In this document: one piece after another, positions 53,528-63,885 of the stretch
Layout of the letters: every line of letters starts with the position of its first letter
Numbering within the stretch: position 1 is the stretch's first letter
Assembly: GCF_041146795.1 (NCBI RefSeq)
Contig: NC_135179.1
Coordinates: 29,169,047 to 29,233,046 of the forward strand
Direction: 5' to 3'
Length of the DNA: 64,000 nucleotides
From: Maylandia zebra
Lineage: Eukaryota; Chordata; Actinopteri; Cichliformes; Cichlidae
The notes under the pieces: generated by a model
Told to the model about the DNA's origin: nothing
What the model saw: only the letters and a program-made list of their open reading frames with translations
Databases searched by the model: none
Position numbers and translations under genes: made by a program

Positions 53528-54185
53528 CTTTCATAAAAGAGAGAAGTGCAAAGAAAATAATTTTTTCCTTTTATTGAACATTTTGTGAAATACTAGCACA
53601 CACACCTGAAACTTTACACATCCTTCTGTTCTACCTTATTCGTCTGTTTCCCTTTAGATGAAAGCATCTATCAGTAAGATATATATCTGAAGCCAAACTT
53701 GAATACAGTAACTAGTTTATTGTTAGAAGCTTTCGTCTAACTTTTTGGAAGAAAATAAAGAAGCTCATTTAATGATTTCCATTTATGCATACCATGTAGT
53801 TATTTGTTTTTTAAACTTCAGTGCGAATCTCCCATGCAGTCTAACAAAGCAGTTTGCAAACTGTGTAAGTTATGAAAATGATTTCATAAAAGATACATTT
53901 TCCTTTCTATGTAGCGTAGGATTAACCATTAAAAAACACCAGGATTCATGTTAGACTAACAACTTTTGTTTTTAAAAGTTGCCATGGCAGCATTTATGTG
54001 CACACCGTGGATAACAAATAATCATAATTTATGCCCTGCATTCTAAACAGATATAAAGTAGAAAGTTTCATACTCACCAGCAGTCAACACTGACTCTTTG
54101 CTTTCCGTATGAGAAGACGGCGATGTGTCTTCAGCTTGTGCAGTGAAAGTGATATGATGTGATAAGATCCTTGGCAGTTTATAAC
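53528..54185 (-). promoter_or_regulatory. Putative promoter, 5' non-coding exon and intron of the GPCR gene
   Basis: On the minus strand a TTATAAA box lies at about 54178-54184. Roughly 100 bases downstream is a strong splice donor, CTG|GTGAGTA, with the exon ending at 54078. A pyrimidine-rich acceptor ending in AAAG occurs near 53528, about 70 bases before the start codon. This fits a short non-coding first exon (about 54150-54078) joined to the coding exon over an intron of about 550 bp, a layout common in this receptor group. A second acceptor-like AATAAG site is closer to the ATG. No transcript evidence is available, so this is inference from sequence signals. Confidence 0.45.
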
Positions 54186-55137
54186 TGCTGTCTTTGTCTG
54201 AGGGCTTGTTAGAACTTGTGGGTTATGAGTGCTCCAGAGAAATGGCTCTGCAGCTGAACCACTTCTGCTATTATAGACGGTGACGTGTAATAAGCACCTT
54301 TATGACATTTTTCTTGACATTTTATGACACACAATATGTCAGGAAATTGTGTAATAATTAATATTTTGAGAGAATCGTAAATTATGACATATGACATTAT
54401 GGGGAGATGATACCTTTCTTTTTGTTTGCTTAGTGGGGGAAATGTGGGAAAGACTATCCAGGGCCCTAACAGTAGGAGGGGCCACAGCAAGCTTGGAATG
54501 CAAAACATTTGTTTTTATTTTTCATTTTTTTTCTACACAGTTAGTATGTGACTTAAATTGCTATAAATTGCCTCCCTACAAATGGCAGAAAATGTGTTTA
54601 GTCCACTCTACACCTGGTCTCTCCTTTAAAGTACAGCTAATTTACTCTATCAAGGTGACTGTTGCTATGTCATCTCAAGGAAACAGTTTCAGACTATAAA
54701 ACTAACAAGAAGACAAAAGAAAGGAGATTTCTTTCAAAACAAGAGTGACCATGTTGACTAGTGTAACTGTGAGCAGTTATTAAAGATAGGGAGCCAATGT
54801 AGCTGTGCCACTACCAAAATAACCCAGCACAAAACCATGACGAAACGACTTTCATTTTATAAACAGCCAGCGGAGCAGCAGCAGATCCCTCTCCAAACAA
54901 TGTGACATAAGGTGAGCTCATATAGTGGCAACTTAACGTTAGTCCAAGCAGTCGTTTGTACACTTAGATTTTCAGCAGTAAGCTTAGCAAGACTTCCACA
55001 AAGTAGCTTTAAATGTTATTTTAATAGTTCTCAGCCGGTGTGCCATGAGGTAAGCAGAGGATTTTGAGGAAGCCAGTGCATTTCAGCGTGATGAAATGGC
55101 ATTTTAAAATACCTCAATGACACTGCTTTTTAATATA

Positions 55138-55935
55138 TTAAAAAAAAGATAGGTAGCGTCCAGAGGGCATCCCTGTCAGATGCCTGAACCATCTCAACTG
55201 GCTCCTTTTGATGTGGAGGACCAGCGGCTCTACTCTGAGCCCCTCCCAGACGGCCAAACTCCTCACACTATCATTAAGGGAGAGGTCAGCCACCCTTCTA
55301 AGAAAGCTCATTTCTGTCGCTTGTATCCTCGATCTCGTTCTGTCAGTCACTACCCACAGCTCGTGACCATAAGAGAGGGTAAGGACGTAGATCAACCAGT
55401 AAACTGAGAGGTTCGCTTATAAGATAAGATAAGATAAGATAAGATAAGATAAGATAAGATAAGATAAGATAAGATAAGATAAGATAAGATAAGATAAGAT
55501 AACCTTTATTATACACTCAGGTCTCTCTTCACCACGACGGCCCGGTAGAGCATCTGCATCACTGCAGCACCAGTCTGTCTGTCAATCGCTCACTCCCCTC
55601 TCCCCTCACTCGTGCACAAGACCCCAAGATGCTTAAATTCCTCTTGGGGCAGGAACTGACCCGGAGTGGACACTCCACCCTTTCCAGCTGAGGATGTGGA
55701 GGTGCTGATCCTCTTTCCCAACGCTCCACACTGGCCTGTAAACTGCTCCAGTCGGAGCTGGAGGCCGAATCCAACATAACCACATCATCTGCAAAAAGCA
55801 GATGTGAGATTCTGAGACCACCCAAGTGGACCCCTCCCACCACTTGGCTGCGCCTTGAAATTCTGTCCATAAAAACTATGAACAGAATCCGTGACAAAGG
55901 GCAGCCCTGGAAGAGTCCATGACTCACCAGCAGTG
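55138..55935 (-). mobile_element. RTE/Rex3-type LINE reverse transcriptase fragment
   Basis: Minus-strand reading gives FQGCPLSRILFIVFMDRISR then LLFADDVVML (catalytic FADD motif) in 55927-55559. After an inserted repeat it continues with LTLSYGHELWVVTDRTRSRI, FLRRVADLSL and HIKRSQLRWFRHLTGM (55395-55145), the thumb and C-terminal region of this LINE type. There are frameshifts after the FADD segment. The tract at 55417-55502 interrupts the coding sense. Confidence 0.8.
55417..55502. repeat. (AAGAT)n pentanucleotide microsatellite inside the LINE
   Basis: About 17 perfect AAGAT units. On the minus strand it is preceded by TATAATAAAGGTT, so it looks like the 3' tail of a second, almost wholly truncated retroposon that landed in the LINE. 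Confidence 0.9.
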
Positions 55936-56367
55936 TTGTTTAGTGTTCTCCCTCCTGTGCTCTGTTCGTGTCCCTGAGTTAGTGTTGTAGAACAGTTTGT
56001 GAATTTCCTGTTTTACTTTGAAGGTCTGTGTCTCGTCGTGTCTAATTAGGTTCAGCTGTGTTCCCCTCTGGTGTGTCATTCCCTCATTACCTTGTGTGTA
56101 TATATAGTGTGTGCCTGCCTGTGTTCCTTCTCGGTTCGTCTGTGTTATTCAGCGTTTCTCCGCGTCTCTGCTCTGCTTTCTCCGTGTCATCTCTGTGTAT
56201 CATCCTGTGTCCTTATGCTTTCAGGTTTGTTTATTCGTTTTTTCCCAGTCTAGGCTTTAGTAGCTCCCTGTTCCTTATTTCCTGTTTTGTACTTCACCCT
56301 CACTGTAAATAAACACCCACTGGCACCCCAGCCAGTACCTGCATTTTGGGTTCTTTTCTCGTAACAC
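55934..56367 (+). mobile_element. Possible solo LTR
   Basis: A block with TG start (TGTTGTTTAGTG) and CA end (CTCGTAACA), a TATA box (TATATATAG near 56099), a pyrimidine-rich body and AATAAA near 56308, followed by GCATTTTGGGTTCTTTTCTCG. This layout resembles fish retroelement LTRs. No target duplication was found and no partner LTR is near, so the call is tentative. Confidence 0.4.
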
Positions 56368-57396
56368 CACACCACTGCCGCCCCAGCCTTGATAGTAACT
56401 GAGTTACAAGTAACTAATTACTAGGAAAAGTAACTATTGTGTTATTTTGAAAAAAATGTTTATCCCTCTGGGCTCCAGGGTATAGTTGGCTGTTTCTGAC
56501 TACTTTTGATTTTACTTCTACATTTCACCTTTAAAAATATTTACCTTCCCTTGTTTGGTATCATTCTTTTCAGCAAAACCTCACATGTCTGAATTTACAG
56601 TTATTTTATCATTTTGACATACTGTATTAACACAATTGATCCAAAATCAGACACAAAAATCTTTAAATCCAAGTAGAAAAAAGTTGTAATTTTTACTATA
56701 ATAACCACAAACGTGTTTAACGAATCATTAACTTGAAATGCAAATATAAATTGTAAATTTTCAAAATCTATGCACAAGTTTTGCAAACAACAGTTATATG
56801 CAGCTACTTACCTAAAAATGCAGCCAAGGCATTTTTTTTAACTATTTCAAACTATTTACATTACACTCAGGCGTTCTGCATCAAATAAGATGCCACACAA
56901 ATTATTTGTACCACTCCAACAACTCATTTCTGTCCACTGTAAAATAAAGGAGAACATCACAAGCCTGATACCTGCAGGCATGAAAGCAGGAAGTGTATCA
57001 CTCCTGTTTTCCACCTACAGACGGCGTCTGGCTTTGGTGGCTTTTTGGCATCACCCGTGACATTCAGCAGACACACAAAACAAAACTATCCACTACACTA
57101 CACACTAAATATACAACACAATACACTAACAACACACTGCAAACACGCTAAACATCACAAATCTCTCAGTTCTCAAAACTCGCTCTCTCTCTCTCACCGC
57201 CATCACTCCTGAAATTTCCTCCTCTTCCTAAACAACCAAATGCCATGTTGCTATTTCATTTTTTTAATGGTCAACATGGTACATTTTTCCACCAGTAGGA
57301 AAGAGTGGAGATGTATTCAGGAAAAAACATTGCTTATATTTTTTATCATAACTCTGGTTTTACATGGCCTATCAGCACAATTTTAAAAACTGGTAT

Positions 57397-57528
57397 TGTG
57401 GTGGACACTAGAGGGCTCCACTCACACCCAGTGTATAGGAGGTGTGGTCCTGTGTTTTGTGGCGCGATATGCGCAGTTGATGTTGGAGACGAATAAAGAA
57501 GGAGTGAGAACTGAGAGCTCCGAGTCGT
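57397..57528 (+). repeat. 5' LTR lacking its last about 18 bp
   Basis: It matches 57681-57812 with a few substitutions, then departs after GTCGT at 57528, where the right LTR goes on to TGATGCTTACCTCCACA. The internal deletion therefore started inside this LTR. Confidence 0.75.
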
Positions 57529-57680
57529 CTGCAGCTTTTTCTGACCGCCAGTGCCAGCCTCGCTCCCGGGCTGGGTTGCCCTCTGTCAGTTCCCCACCCC
57601 CCCCCCAGTTCAGCCGTTCCGGCCGTTTGCTTAAGCCCCGGGTCCTGGACTAGTTCTGCTGGGTGTTCGGGGGGGGCATG

Positions 57681-57830
57681 TGTGGTGGACCACTAGAGGG
57701 CTCCACTCACACCCAGTGTATAGGAAGTGTGTTCCTGTGTTTTGTGGTGCGATATGCGCAGTTGATGTTGGAGACGAATAAAGAAGGAGTGAGAACTGAG
57801 AGCTCTGTGTCGTTGATGCTTACCTCCACA
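57681..57830 (+). repeat. 3' LTR, complete, 150 bp
   Basis: TG...CA ends, AATAAA polyadenylation signal inside, polypurine tract directly upstream and GTAT target duplication downstream. Confidence 0.75.
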
Positions 57831-58214
57831 GTATAAAGTTTGAAGTCCACACTTTTAACACAAACATGGAGAATCAGGGTTGCCTTGGGTTGACATAGCA
57901 TCTTGTTGGTATGTCATCTGATTGGTTTACCATGACTACTTTATTCTTCCTCAGCCAATCAGCAGCACTTGTGTGATTGTTTCGCCCCGCTAGGTCCCAG
58001 TAAGATAAAGCAGACAGCTTCAACCGTCTGTGTGTTGAAAAAGTAACACATCCGCAACGCATTTTCTTGTTAGTAACTGTAACGGCGTTGTAATGATAGA
58101 AATAGTAATCCATTAGAGTTAAGTAACACCATTACTAACAGTGCTATTCCTGGAAACAAGTCCGACTCTTGATTTCATCACTTAAGGAATATTCACAAAT
58201 TCCCATTGTGTCGT

Positions 58215-58590
58215 ACTGAGAACTGGAAATTGTTGTTCATACATTTATTTCATCACGTCTGGATTGTAGTCTTTGTTTATTTGTCTTAAGCAAAACTTCC
58301 TGGGAATCAGGTTGTTCAGAATGCTGCGGTGACGTCGTCTAAGTTTTCCAATTACTCACAGCATGCAGTGACTCAGTTACATAGACAGCATTTTAAGATT
58401 CTGCCTTCTAGAGCTCTCCATGGACAAGAACCAGCATTGGGGAACACTGTACATCCCGAGCAGGTCTCTCTTCCTTTGAGTTTAAGATCTGGGAAATCAG
58501 TGGTCTCTTTTGCTTAACATTTGGTTTTATCTTCTGGCATTTGAAAGGTTGAAAGCATATGGCCAATAAAATGTTACTTACTTACTTTTA
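58215..58590 (+). mobile_element. LINE ORF2 C-terminal remnant
   Basis: In broken frames the segment resembles the C-terminal end of L2/CR1-type LINEs: a SRLDxCNSL-like start (near 58257), a QNAA-like piece after GTTGTTCAGAATGCTG, a LLEALHG-like piece at GAGCTCTCCATGGACAAG, and a RSLFL-like end. It ends near CCAATAAAATGTTACTTACT. Confidence 0.45.
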
Positions 58591-59441
58591 ACTTATCTTT
58601 TTGGGTATCACAATCAGGTTGAAAACGGAAACAGGCTGTAAGAAGATAGACTGATATCAGTCCTCGCGTTAATAAAGGTCTGCCTGTGTACCAAATAGTG
58701 AGCAAGAAGACGATAGTAAGTAAAAAGAGAGAGAAAATTGTCCTGAAGGTAATGGGGATAATGAAGCGAGGACAGATCATATTAGAAGTGCTACAAAAAT
58801 AAAATTGTATTTTTAAGGTTTTTTTATATAACATTTCATAAATCATATTATACTCATATCACACTCAATCATCCTTAAATAAAGAAAATCGTGTACTCTT
58901 AAGCTTGATACTCCAAGCAAAACTCTACAATAAAGTAAACTATAATATGAAGTGAGGCTGAAATGTGAAGAGATTTCAAACTGTTCAAACATGGATGCAT
59001 CGTAGATTTTTCTTATATGTGTCATATGATTTCCTGATTACTGGCAATTCTAGTTACCACTACAGATTGTTGTGTATAGTTGTTAAATCAATTATTTGTT
59101 TGAAAAGACAAAAACATCTAAAGATACATGAGAGATATACAGGGTGGGCCATTTATATGGATACACCGTAATAACATGGGAATGGTTGGTGATATTAAAG
59201 TCCTGTTTGTGGCACATTAGTATATGTGAGGGGGCAAACTCCTGAAGATGGGCCGTGACCATGGTGGCCATTTAGAAGTCGGCCATCTTGGATACAACTT
59301 TTGTTTTTTCAATAGGAAGAGGACCATGTGACACAAACTTATTGGTAATGTCACAAGAAAAACAATGGTGTGCTTGGTTTCAACGTAACTTTCTTCTTTC
59401 ATGCGTTATTTACAAGTTTCTCTTTGTTCACAGCCATTGAC

Positions 59442-61034
59442 ATGTCGAAGAGGTTAACACATGAGGAGCGGATCGAAATTGTGTTGATATCTGGTGAACG
59501 CAGTAACCGGGTCATTGCAGCAGATTTCAATGCAAGACACCCTACGAGACCACCCATCTCCCACGCTACAGTTCAGTGTTGAATTGGTCAAAATGTGGAC
59601 TCAAGAAAACTGTTACTAATGAAGAAACATCAGTGGCTGTCCTAGCTTCATTCAGCAAGAGCCCACAGCGTATCACTCGCCGCATGTCACTGGAGAGTGG
59701 CATTAGTCGAACATCCCTTCGGCAGATATTAGCTAAATGGCAGCCTTACAAACTCCAGCTACTGCAGCATCTCACCGAGGATGACCCAGATCGGCGCACA
59801 GAATTTGCAGAATGGGCAAAACAAAAATTGGAACAGGACCCTCAGTTCACGCAGAAGATTTTGTTCAGTGATGAGGCAAACTTTTATGTGAATGGTGAAG
59901 TTAACAAACAAAACCACCGCTATTGGTCTGACACTAACCCACATTGCATGGATCCCTCCAAGACTGTTGGAACAACAAAAGTGATGGTTTGGTGTGGTGT
60001 GTGGGGTACAACCATAGTGGGTCCATTCTTCATCAATGGAAACCTCGAGGCCACTGGATATTTGAAATTGCTACATGATGATGTGTTTCCCTCTTTATGC
60101 ACTGAAGCTGGCACGTTCCCTGAGTTTTTCCAGCAAGATGGTGCACCACCACATTATGGGTGCCAGGTCCGAGCATTCCCAGATGAACAGTTTCCTGGAA
60201 AGTGGATTGGTCGTCGTGAGCCACTTGAATGGCCCCCAGGGTCTCCCGATCTGACCCCCTTAGGCTACGTCCACACGTACACGGGTATTTTTGAAAACGG
60301 AGATTTTTCGTTTTCGTTTTAAAAAAATAATCCCGTCCACACATAAAGGCAGAAATGAAGGAAAACGCTGCTATGAACATGCCAAAGCAGCAGGTGGCGC
60401 TAGATTCCTAACCGTGCCGAAATGTTGGCCAATCAGAAGTCTAGAAGCCTCGGTGGGAAAAAGTAAACAAAGCTGGGGCATAGAAGCAGAACCGAGTCGT
60501 CTGTGTGGAGGGACAGTAACTGTGTGTATATGTAAGCATTTAAACACTGCAGAGAGTAGAATTAACAGTATTGTAGAAATTCATTTCACCGAAACAATAG
60601 CGTGGCGCACAGTGTGACGTTAAAAAATGCGCACACCTTTGACGCTGCATTTTCTCCATTTTTCTAGTCCACACGTAAATGCAAAAACAGAGTTTTCAAA
60701 AATATCCACCCTGGCCAGAGTTTTTAAAAATCTTCGTTTTCAGTGACCAAAAACGCCGTTTACGTGTGGACGAAAGGTGCAAACGCATAGAAAAATCTGT
60801 GTTTTCAAAAATACCTGGGTACGTGTGGACGTAGCCTTAGACTTTTATCTTTGGGGTCATCTGAAGGCAATTGTCTATGGTGTGAAGATACGAGATGTGC
60901 AGCACCTGAAACTACGGATACTGGATGCCTGTGCTGGCATTTCTCCTGCGGTGTTGCTATCAGTGTGTGAAGAGTGGGAGAAGAGGGTTGCATTGACAAT
61001 CCAACACAATGGGCACATTGAACACATTTTATAA
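59442..61034 (+). pseudogene. DD41D mariner-type transposase, frameshifted and interrupted
   Basis: The start MSKRLTHEERIEIVLISGE (59442) is the first HTH. The frame is lost near 59580 with a small deletion in the linker between the HTH domains. The main part (59600-60262) carries SLESGISRTSLRQIL (second HTH), FSDEANF (first catalytic Asp) and FQQDGAPPHYG (second Asp). After the inserted element the frame resumes with DFYLWGHLKAIVYG and ends HIEHIL at 61034. Skipping the insert, 41 residues lie between the second Asp and the third Asp (DFYLWG), giving DD41D, the signature reported for the Visitor/rosa-type branch. Apart from the linker deletion and the insertion the protein is well preserved. 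Confidence 0.85.
60263..60836. mobile_element. Harbinger-like non-autonomous element with TTA target duplication
   Basis: 574 bp with ends GGCTACGTCCACACGTAC in inverted orientation; the inverted repeat continues about 45 bp with a few mismatches (TATTTTTGAAAAC is shared). It is flanked by TTA at 60260-60262 and 60837-60839. A 3-bp TTA duplication is typical of PIF/Harbinger. Removing the element plus one TTA restores the host transposase frame, which proves the boundaries. No transposase is encoded; the internal ORFs look random. Confidence 0.85.
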
Positions 61035-61796
61035 GTGGTCAGAAACTTGTAAATAACTCATGAAAGAATAAAGTTACGTTGATTGTATAGAAGTCTATGA
61101 GAAAGCAACCCTTCTCCTCCTTTTCACTTTCAAGCCTTACTTACTGACTGACATTATTACCCTCATTAAGGACCACAATACAGATGATAAAATGGGCTAT
61201 ACTATAGGCCGGGGCTGCCCTAGGGAGTTTATGATTGACAGGTTCTGGTGTTATGAGCATACAGTGTCCCTTTCACTCAGATCTGTTCCTTTTTATCAAC
61301 TCTGGTTTCAAAGCACTAAAATAGTAACGGCCAACATGCTTATCAATGGATAATATCACAATGACTGCATCTTTTACATCTAGTAATGGACAAAAATTAA
61401 TTCCAGAGACCATAAAAAACGAATCTTCTTTTTTGCATTTTTCTTTGTAACCTCGATACCTTTTGGCCCAATCAATCTTAGGGTTTTGGGGGTTTTTTTT
61501 ACAATCCCATAAGATGACAAAAGTGTTTTTGAAAACTTTGGCAACAGATTTTGGTAACATGTTAGTTTCTCAACTTTCATGTTACCACAGTTTAAGATAC
61601 AACGTGCGTATCTGAGATCAAATGATGGTGGGGTTTGGCAATGAATAGGGTCTGACTCATGAGATCACTAATGTAATGAAGCCTTTGAGCTTGAGCCATT
61701 CTGTCCCATTGTTTCTCATCCTGATTTATGTCATTGCATCCCATTTGATCGCTCTGTTGGATCTTGTTTAAACATCATTTCCCCTTACTGGAACTT

Positions 61797-61943
61797 GTCC
61801 TGATGCATGCTTAGTCATCCAGGTAAGGAGATCTGAGACGTTGATTCTGTTCATCTGAACGTAGCGTTTTCAGTGGGAGAAACATTTCATCAATCATCCA
61901 AGTGACTTCTTCAGTCTCAGCTGACTGCAGGTTTCCCCAACCT
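61797..61943. mobile_element. Half of a palindromic dispersed repeat
   Basis: TGATGCATGCTTAGTCATCC, then AACGTAGCGTTTTCAGTGGG and CAAGTGACTTCTTCAGTCTC form one arm of a fish repeat whose full form has a second inverted arm. The second arm is not present here. Confidence 0.5.
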
Positions 61944-62427
61944 AATGTAGCCAGATGGGTTACTCTGCCTTCTCCACCTCTCTCTCTCTCTCTCTGGCTG
62001 CTGTTCGGGTTGGGTTGAGTGGAAACACACCTGCACTCTAATTGCAGGGTGGCGACTGTCAGTATAAGGCCATGCAGGCTTCATTTCCCTATTAATTGCT
62101 TCTTTGCCTTTTGTGAGTGCAGTATCAGGCACCAATGCACTTATTTTCTTGGGATAATCAGGCAGTTTCGATCAGGCTCTACAACAGTTACAGTTAGGCC
62201 GTATGTGTATCCTCCTATCCACTTTAAAGGTTAAATAAGTGGTATAGTGGCGTATTGCTGTCCTGTTTACAGATTGGCCGACTTACTTATTTCCAGCCGT
62301 TGTGGAGAGGGCCGCCGCTGCACTACTACTAGCAACTGATATAGCGTCCTTAATTCTGGGGTAAGTAGCATTTGGCATTATTTTGCTACTGACTATAAAT
62401 TAGAATAAAACATAGCTGGGCTTGAGT

Positions 62428-63493
62428 TAGAGCTGGGCGATATATCGAGTTTTTAAAAAATATCGATATATTTTTATACGAGATATAAGATGTGACAATA
62501 TCCTTTATATCAATATAGTCTATGTTACGTTATAATTATACTTGTGGAGCCGCAAGTTTGCCTCTCTTTCGTCCACTTTCGTCTTTACGCAACGTTACTC
62601 GGCCTCGCCTCTCCTTCACTGAACACAACTCCCCCTCCTCCCCCATCGCTTCACCTACAGGAAGCGACAAGATGGACACGGCAAATCTCCGTTAACGAGT
62701 TACTGCGCATCGCCCCGTGCATGGGGCTGGACGGCGTCAACGTGTTAGCTAGCTAACCACGCTAACGAGCTAACCACGCTAACGCCATGCAGCCCAGAGG
62801 TGCTGCACGGACTAAAATCCTTTCATTTTCTCAAAAGTTGACAGCGCGCCTTATGTATGAATTCTGGTTGTGCTTGATGGCCGCGAACCGATTTTATGTG
62901 GAACACGGCGCTCAGCAATCTGTCAAAAAATGTTTTAGTACGACTTTAGTAAGCTACGGAGCTGCACCGCTTGATGGATTGTCGGAGCATTACGGCTGAG
63001 CCTCGCGGAGTGATACGTACTGTGCTTCAACGTAATATTACCCTACTGTGTATAAGGACCATAAATGGCACCTGTTGAGAGACGTGGTTGCAAAGCGGAT
63101 TGCAAACTCCAGGCTGTCAGTCACGCAGTACAAGTTGGGAACAGAGCAGCTTTGAAATCTGTCTTTGTTATTGTGCTCAGCGTCTTTTAGTTTACATTTT
63201 GACTGCACAATTGTGAGCTTTTTGTTATGCACAAAAACAACATTGTTTTCTTTTATTTATGGAGCATTATTATTTAATAAATGCTCATAATTTATTTTTG
63301 AGTAAATTTTATGTACATCTGCTCTATGTTAATAAAAGTGCCTGTGTGACATCTGGGACACAGCTTTGACTAAGAACTCTCTTTTTGTTCTTACTTTATG
63401 GCTTTAAAAAAAAATATCGAGATATATATCTTATATCGCCATCCAGCTAAAAAATATCGAGATATGAATTTTGGGTCATATCGCCCAGCCCTA
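62428..63493. mobile_element. Non-autonomous hAT element, 1,066 bp, with perfect 8-bp target duplication
   Basis: It is bounded by the direct repeat GCTTGAGT at 62420-62427 and 63494-63501. Ends are TAGAGCTGGGCGATAT and, reversed, TAGGGCTGGGCGATAT (15 of 16 match). Subterminal ATATCGAGATAT motifs are repeated at both ends. The interior has a GC-rich part with two 70-residue ORFs (62544-62756 and 62787-62999) and the tandem AGCTAACCACGCTAACG at 62752-62783; neither ORF shows transposase motifs. It may carry the promoter and first exon of its autonomous parent (inference). Confidence 0.85.
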
Positions 63494-63784
63494 GCTTGAG
63501 TGATCTCTTGCCCGTTTATTTTGCTGGTGTTTACTTACATCTGATATTTGTACTTGCACGTTTGACTTGCTCCAGTCGCCACAGAGAGCGCCTTTTTGGA
63601 GTGTTTGCTAGGATCAAATGTCATAACGACCATCATCGGTGCAGGCAACTGTTTGCCTGTGGAGTGTAAATTCCTAGGCTTGTGTACTTTACTTTCTTTG
63701 TTTTAAAAGAGTGTGCGTCTTTTATTATTGTGTGCTTGGAGTAGATTTTTTTTAGTTTGACTGTGAGCAATGAACCTGGTGCTA

Positions 63785-63885
63785 AAGCTCCTTTTCCATT
63801 AGTAACTACTCGAATCGACTCACTATGGCTCGCCCCGACTCAACTCAGGTTGACTGGTTTTCCATTACAATGCAGTACTACCTAA
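63785..63885 (+). mobile_element. Left part of a TTCCATTAG MITE, interrupted by a second element
   Basis: It begins CTCCTTTTCCATTAGTAACT like its two relatives and breaks off at TAA (63883-63885), where a GGCCATGTC element starts and runs off the window. Confidence 0.55.

Larger units (their letters stand above)
57397..57830 (+). mobile_element. Extremely shortened LTR retrotransposon (Gypsy-like)
   Basis: Two direct repeats (57397-57528 and 57681-57830) enclose only 152 bp. The second repeat starts TGTGGTGGAC and ends CCTCCACA (TG...CA) and contains AATAAA (57778). The inner piece encodes a Pol-like C-terminal end, SRSGRLLKPRVLD followed by stop, then a G-rich polypurine tract (57667-57677) just before the right LTR. 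GTAT flanks both sides (57393-57396 and 57831-57834) as a target duplication. The primer-binding site, gag and nearly all of pol are missing. Confidence 0.75.
56390..58140. mobile_element. Possible DNA element with GTAACT-rich ends (containing the short LTR element)
   Basis: The left edge GTAACTGAGTTACAAGTAAC (near 56394) and the inverted right edge GTTAGTAATGGTGTTACTTA (near 58135) are similar inverted sequences. If they belong together, the Gypsy-like element at 57397 inserted inside this one. No target duplication seen; could also be two separate fragments. Confidence 0.3.
59140..61079 (+). mobile_element. Mariner-type (DD41D) transposon, right end missing, carrying a nested element
   Basis: The left end CAGGGTGGGCCATTTATATG follows a TA (59138-59139). 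A terminal region of about 300 bp precedes the transposase gene. At the right the copy stops at about 61079, after a stretch that is the reverse complement of 59380-59405, so the outer 200-300 bp including the right terminus is lost. A 574-bp insertion interrupts the gene at 60263. Confidence 0.85.

Noticed and set aside
55417..55502. CRISPR-like regular repeat array
   Set aside because: Simple pentanucleotide microsatellite without spacers; also eukaryotic DNA.
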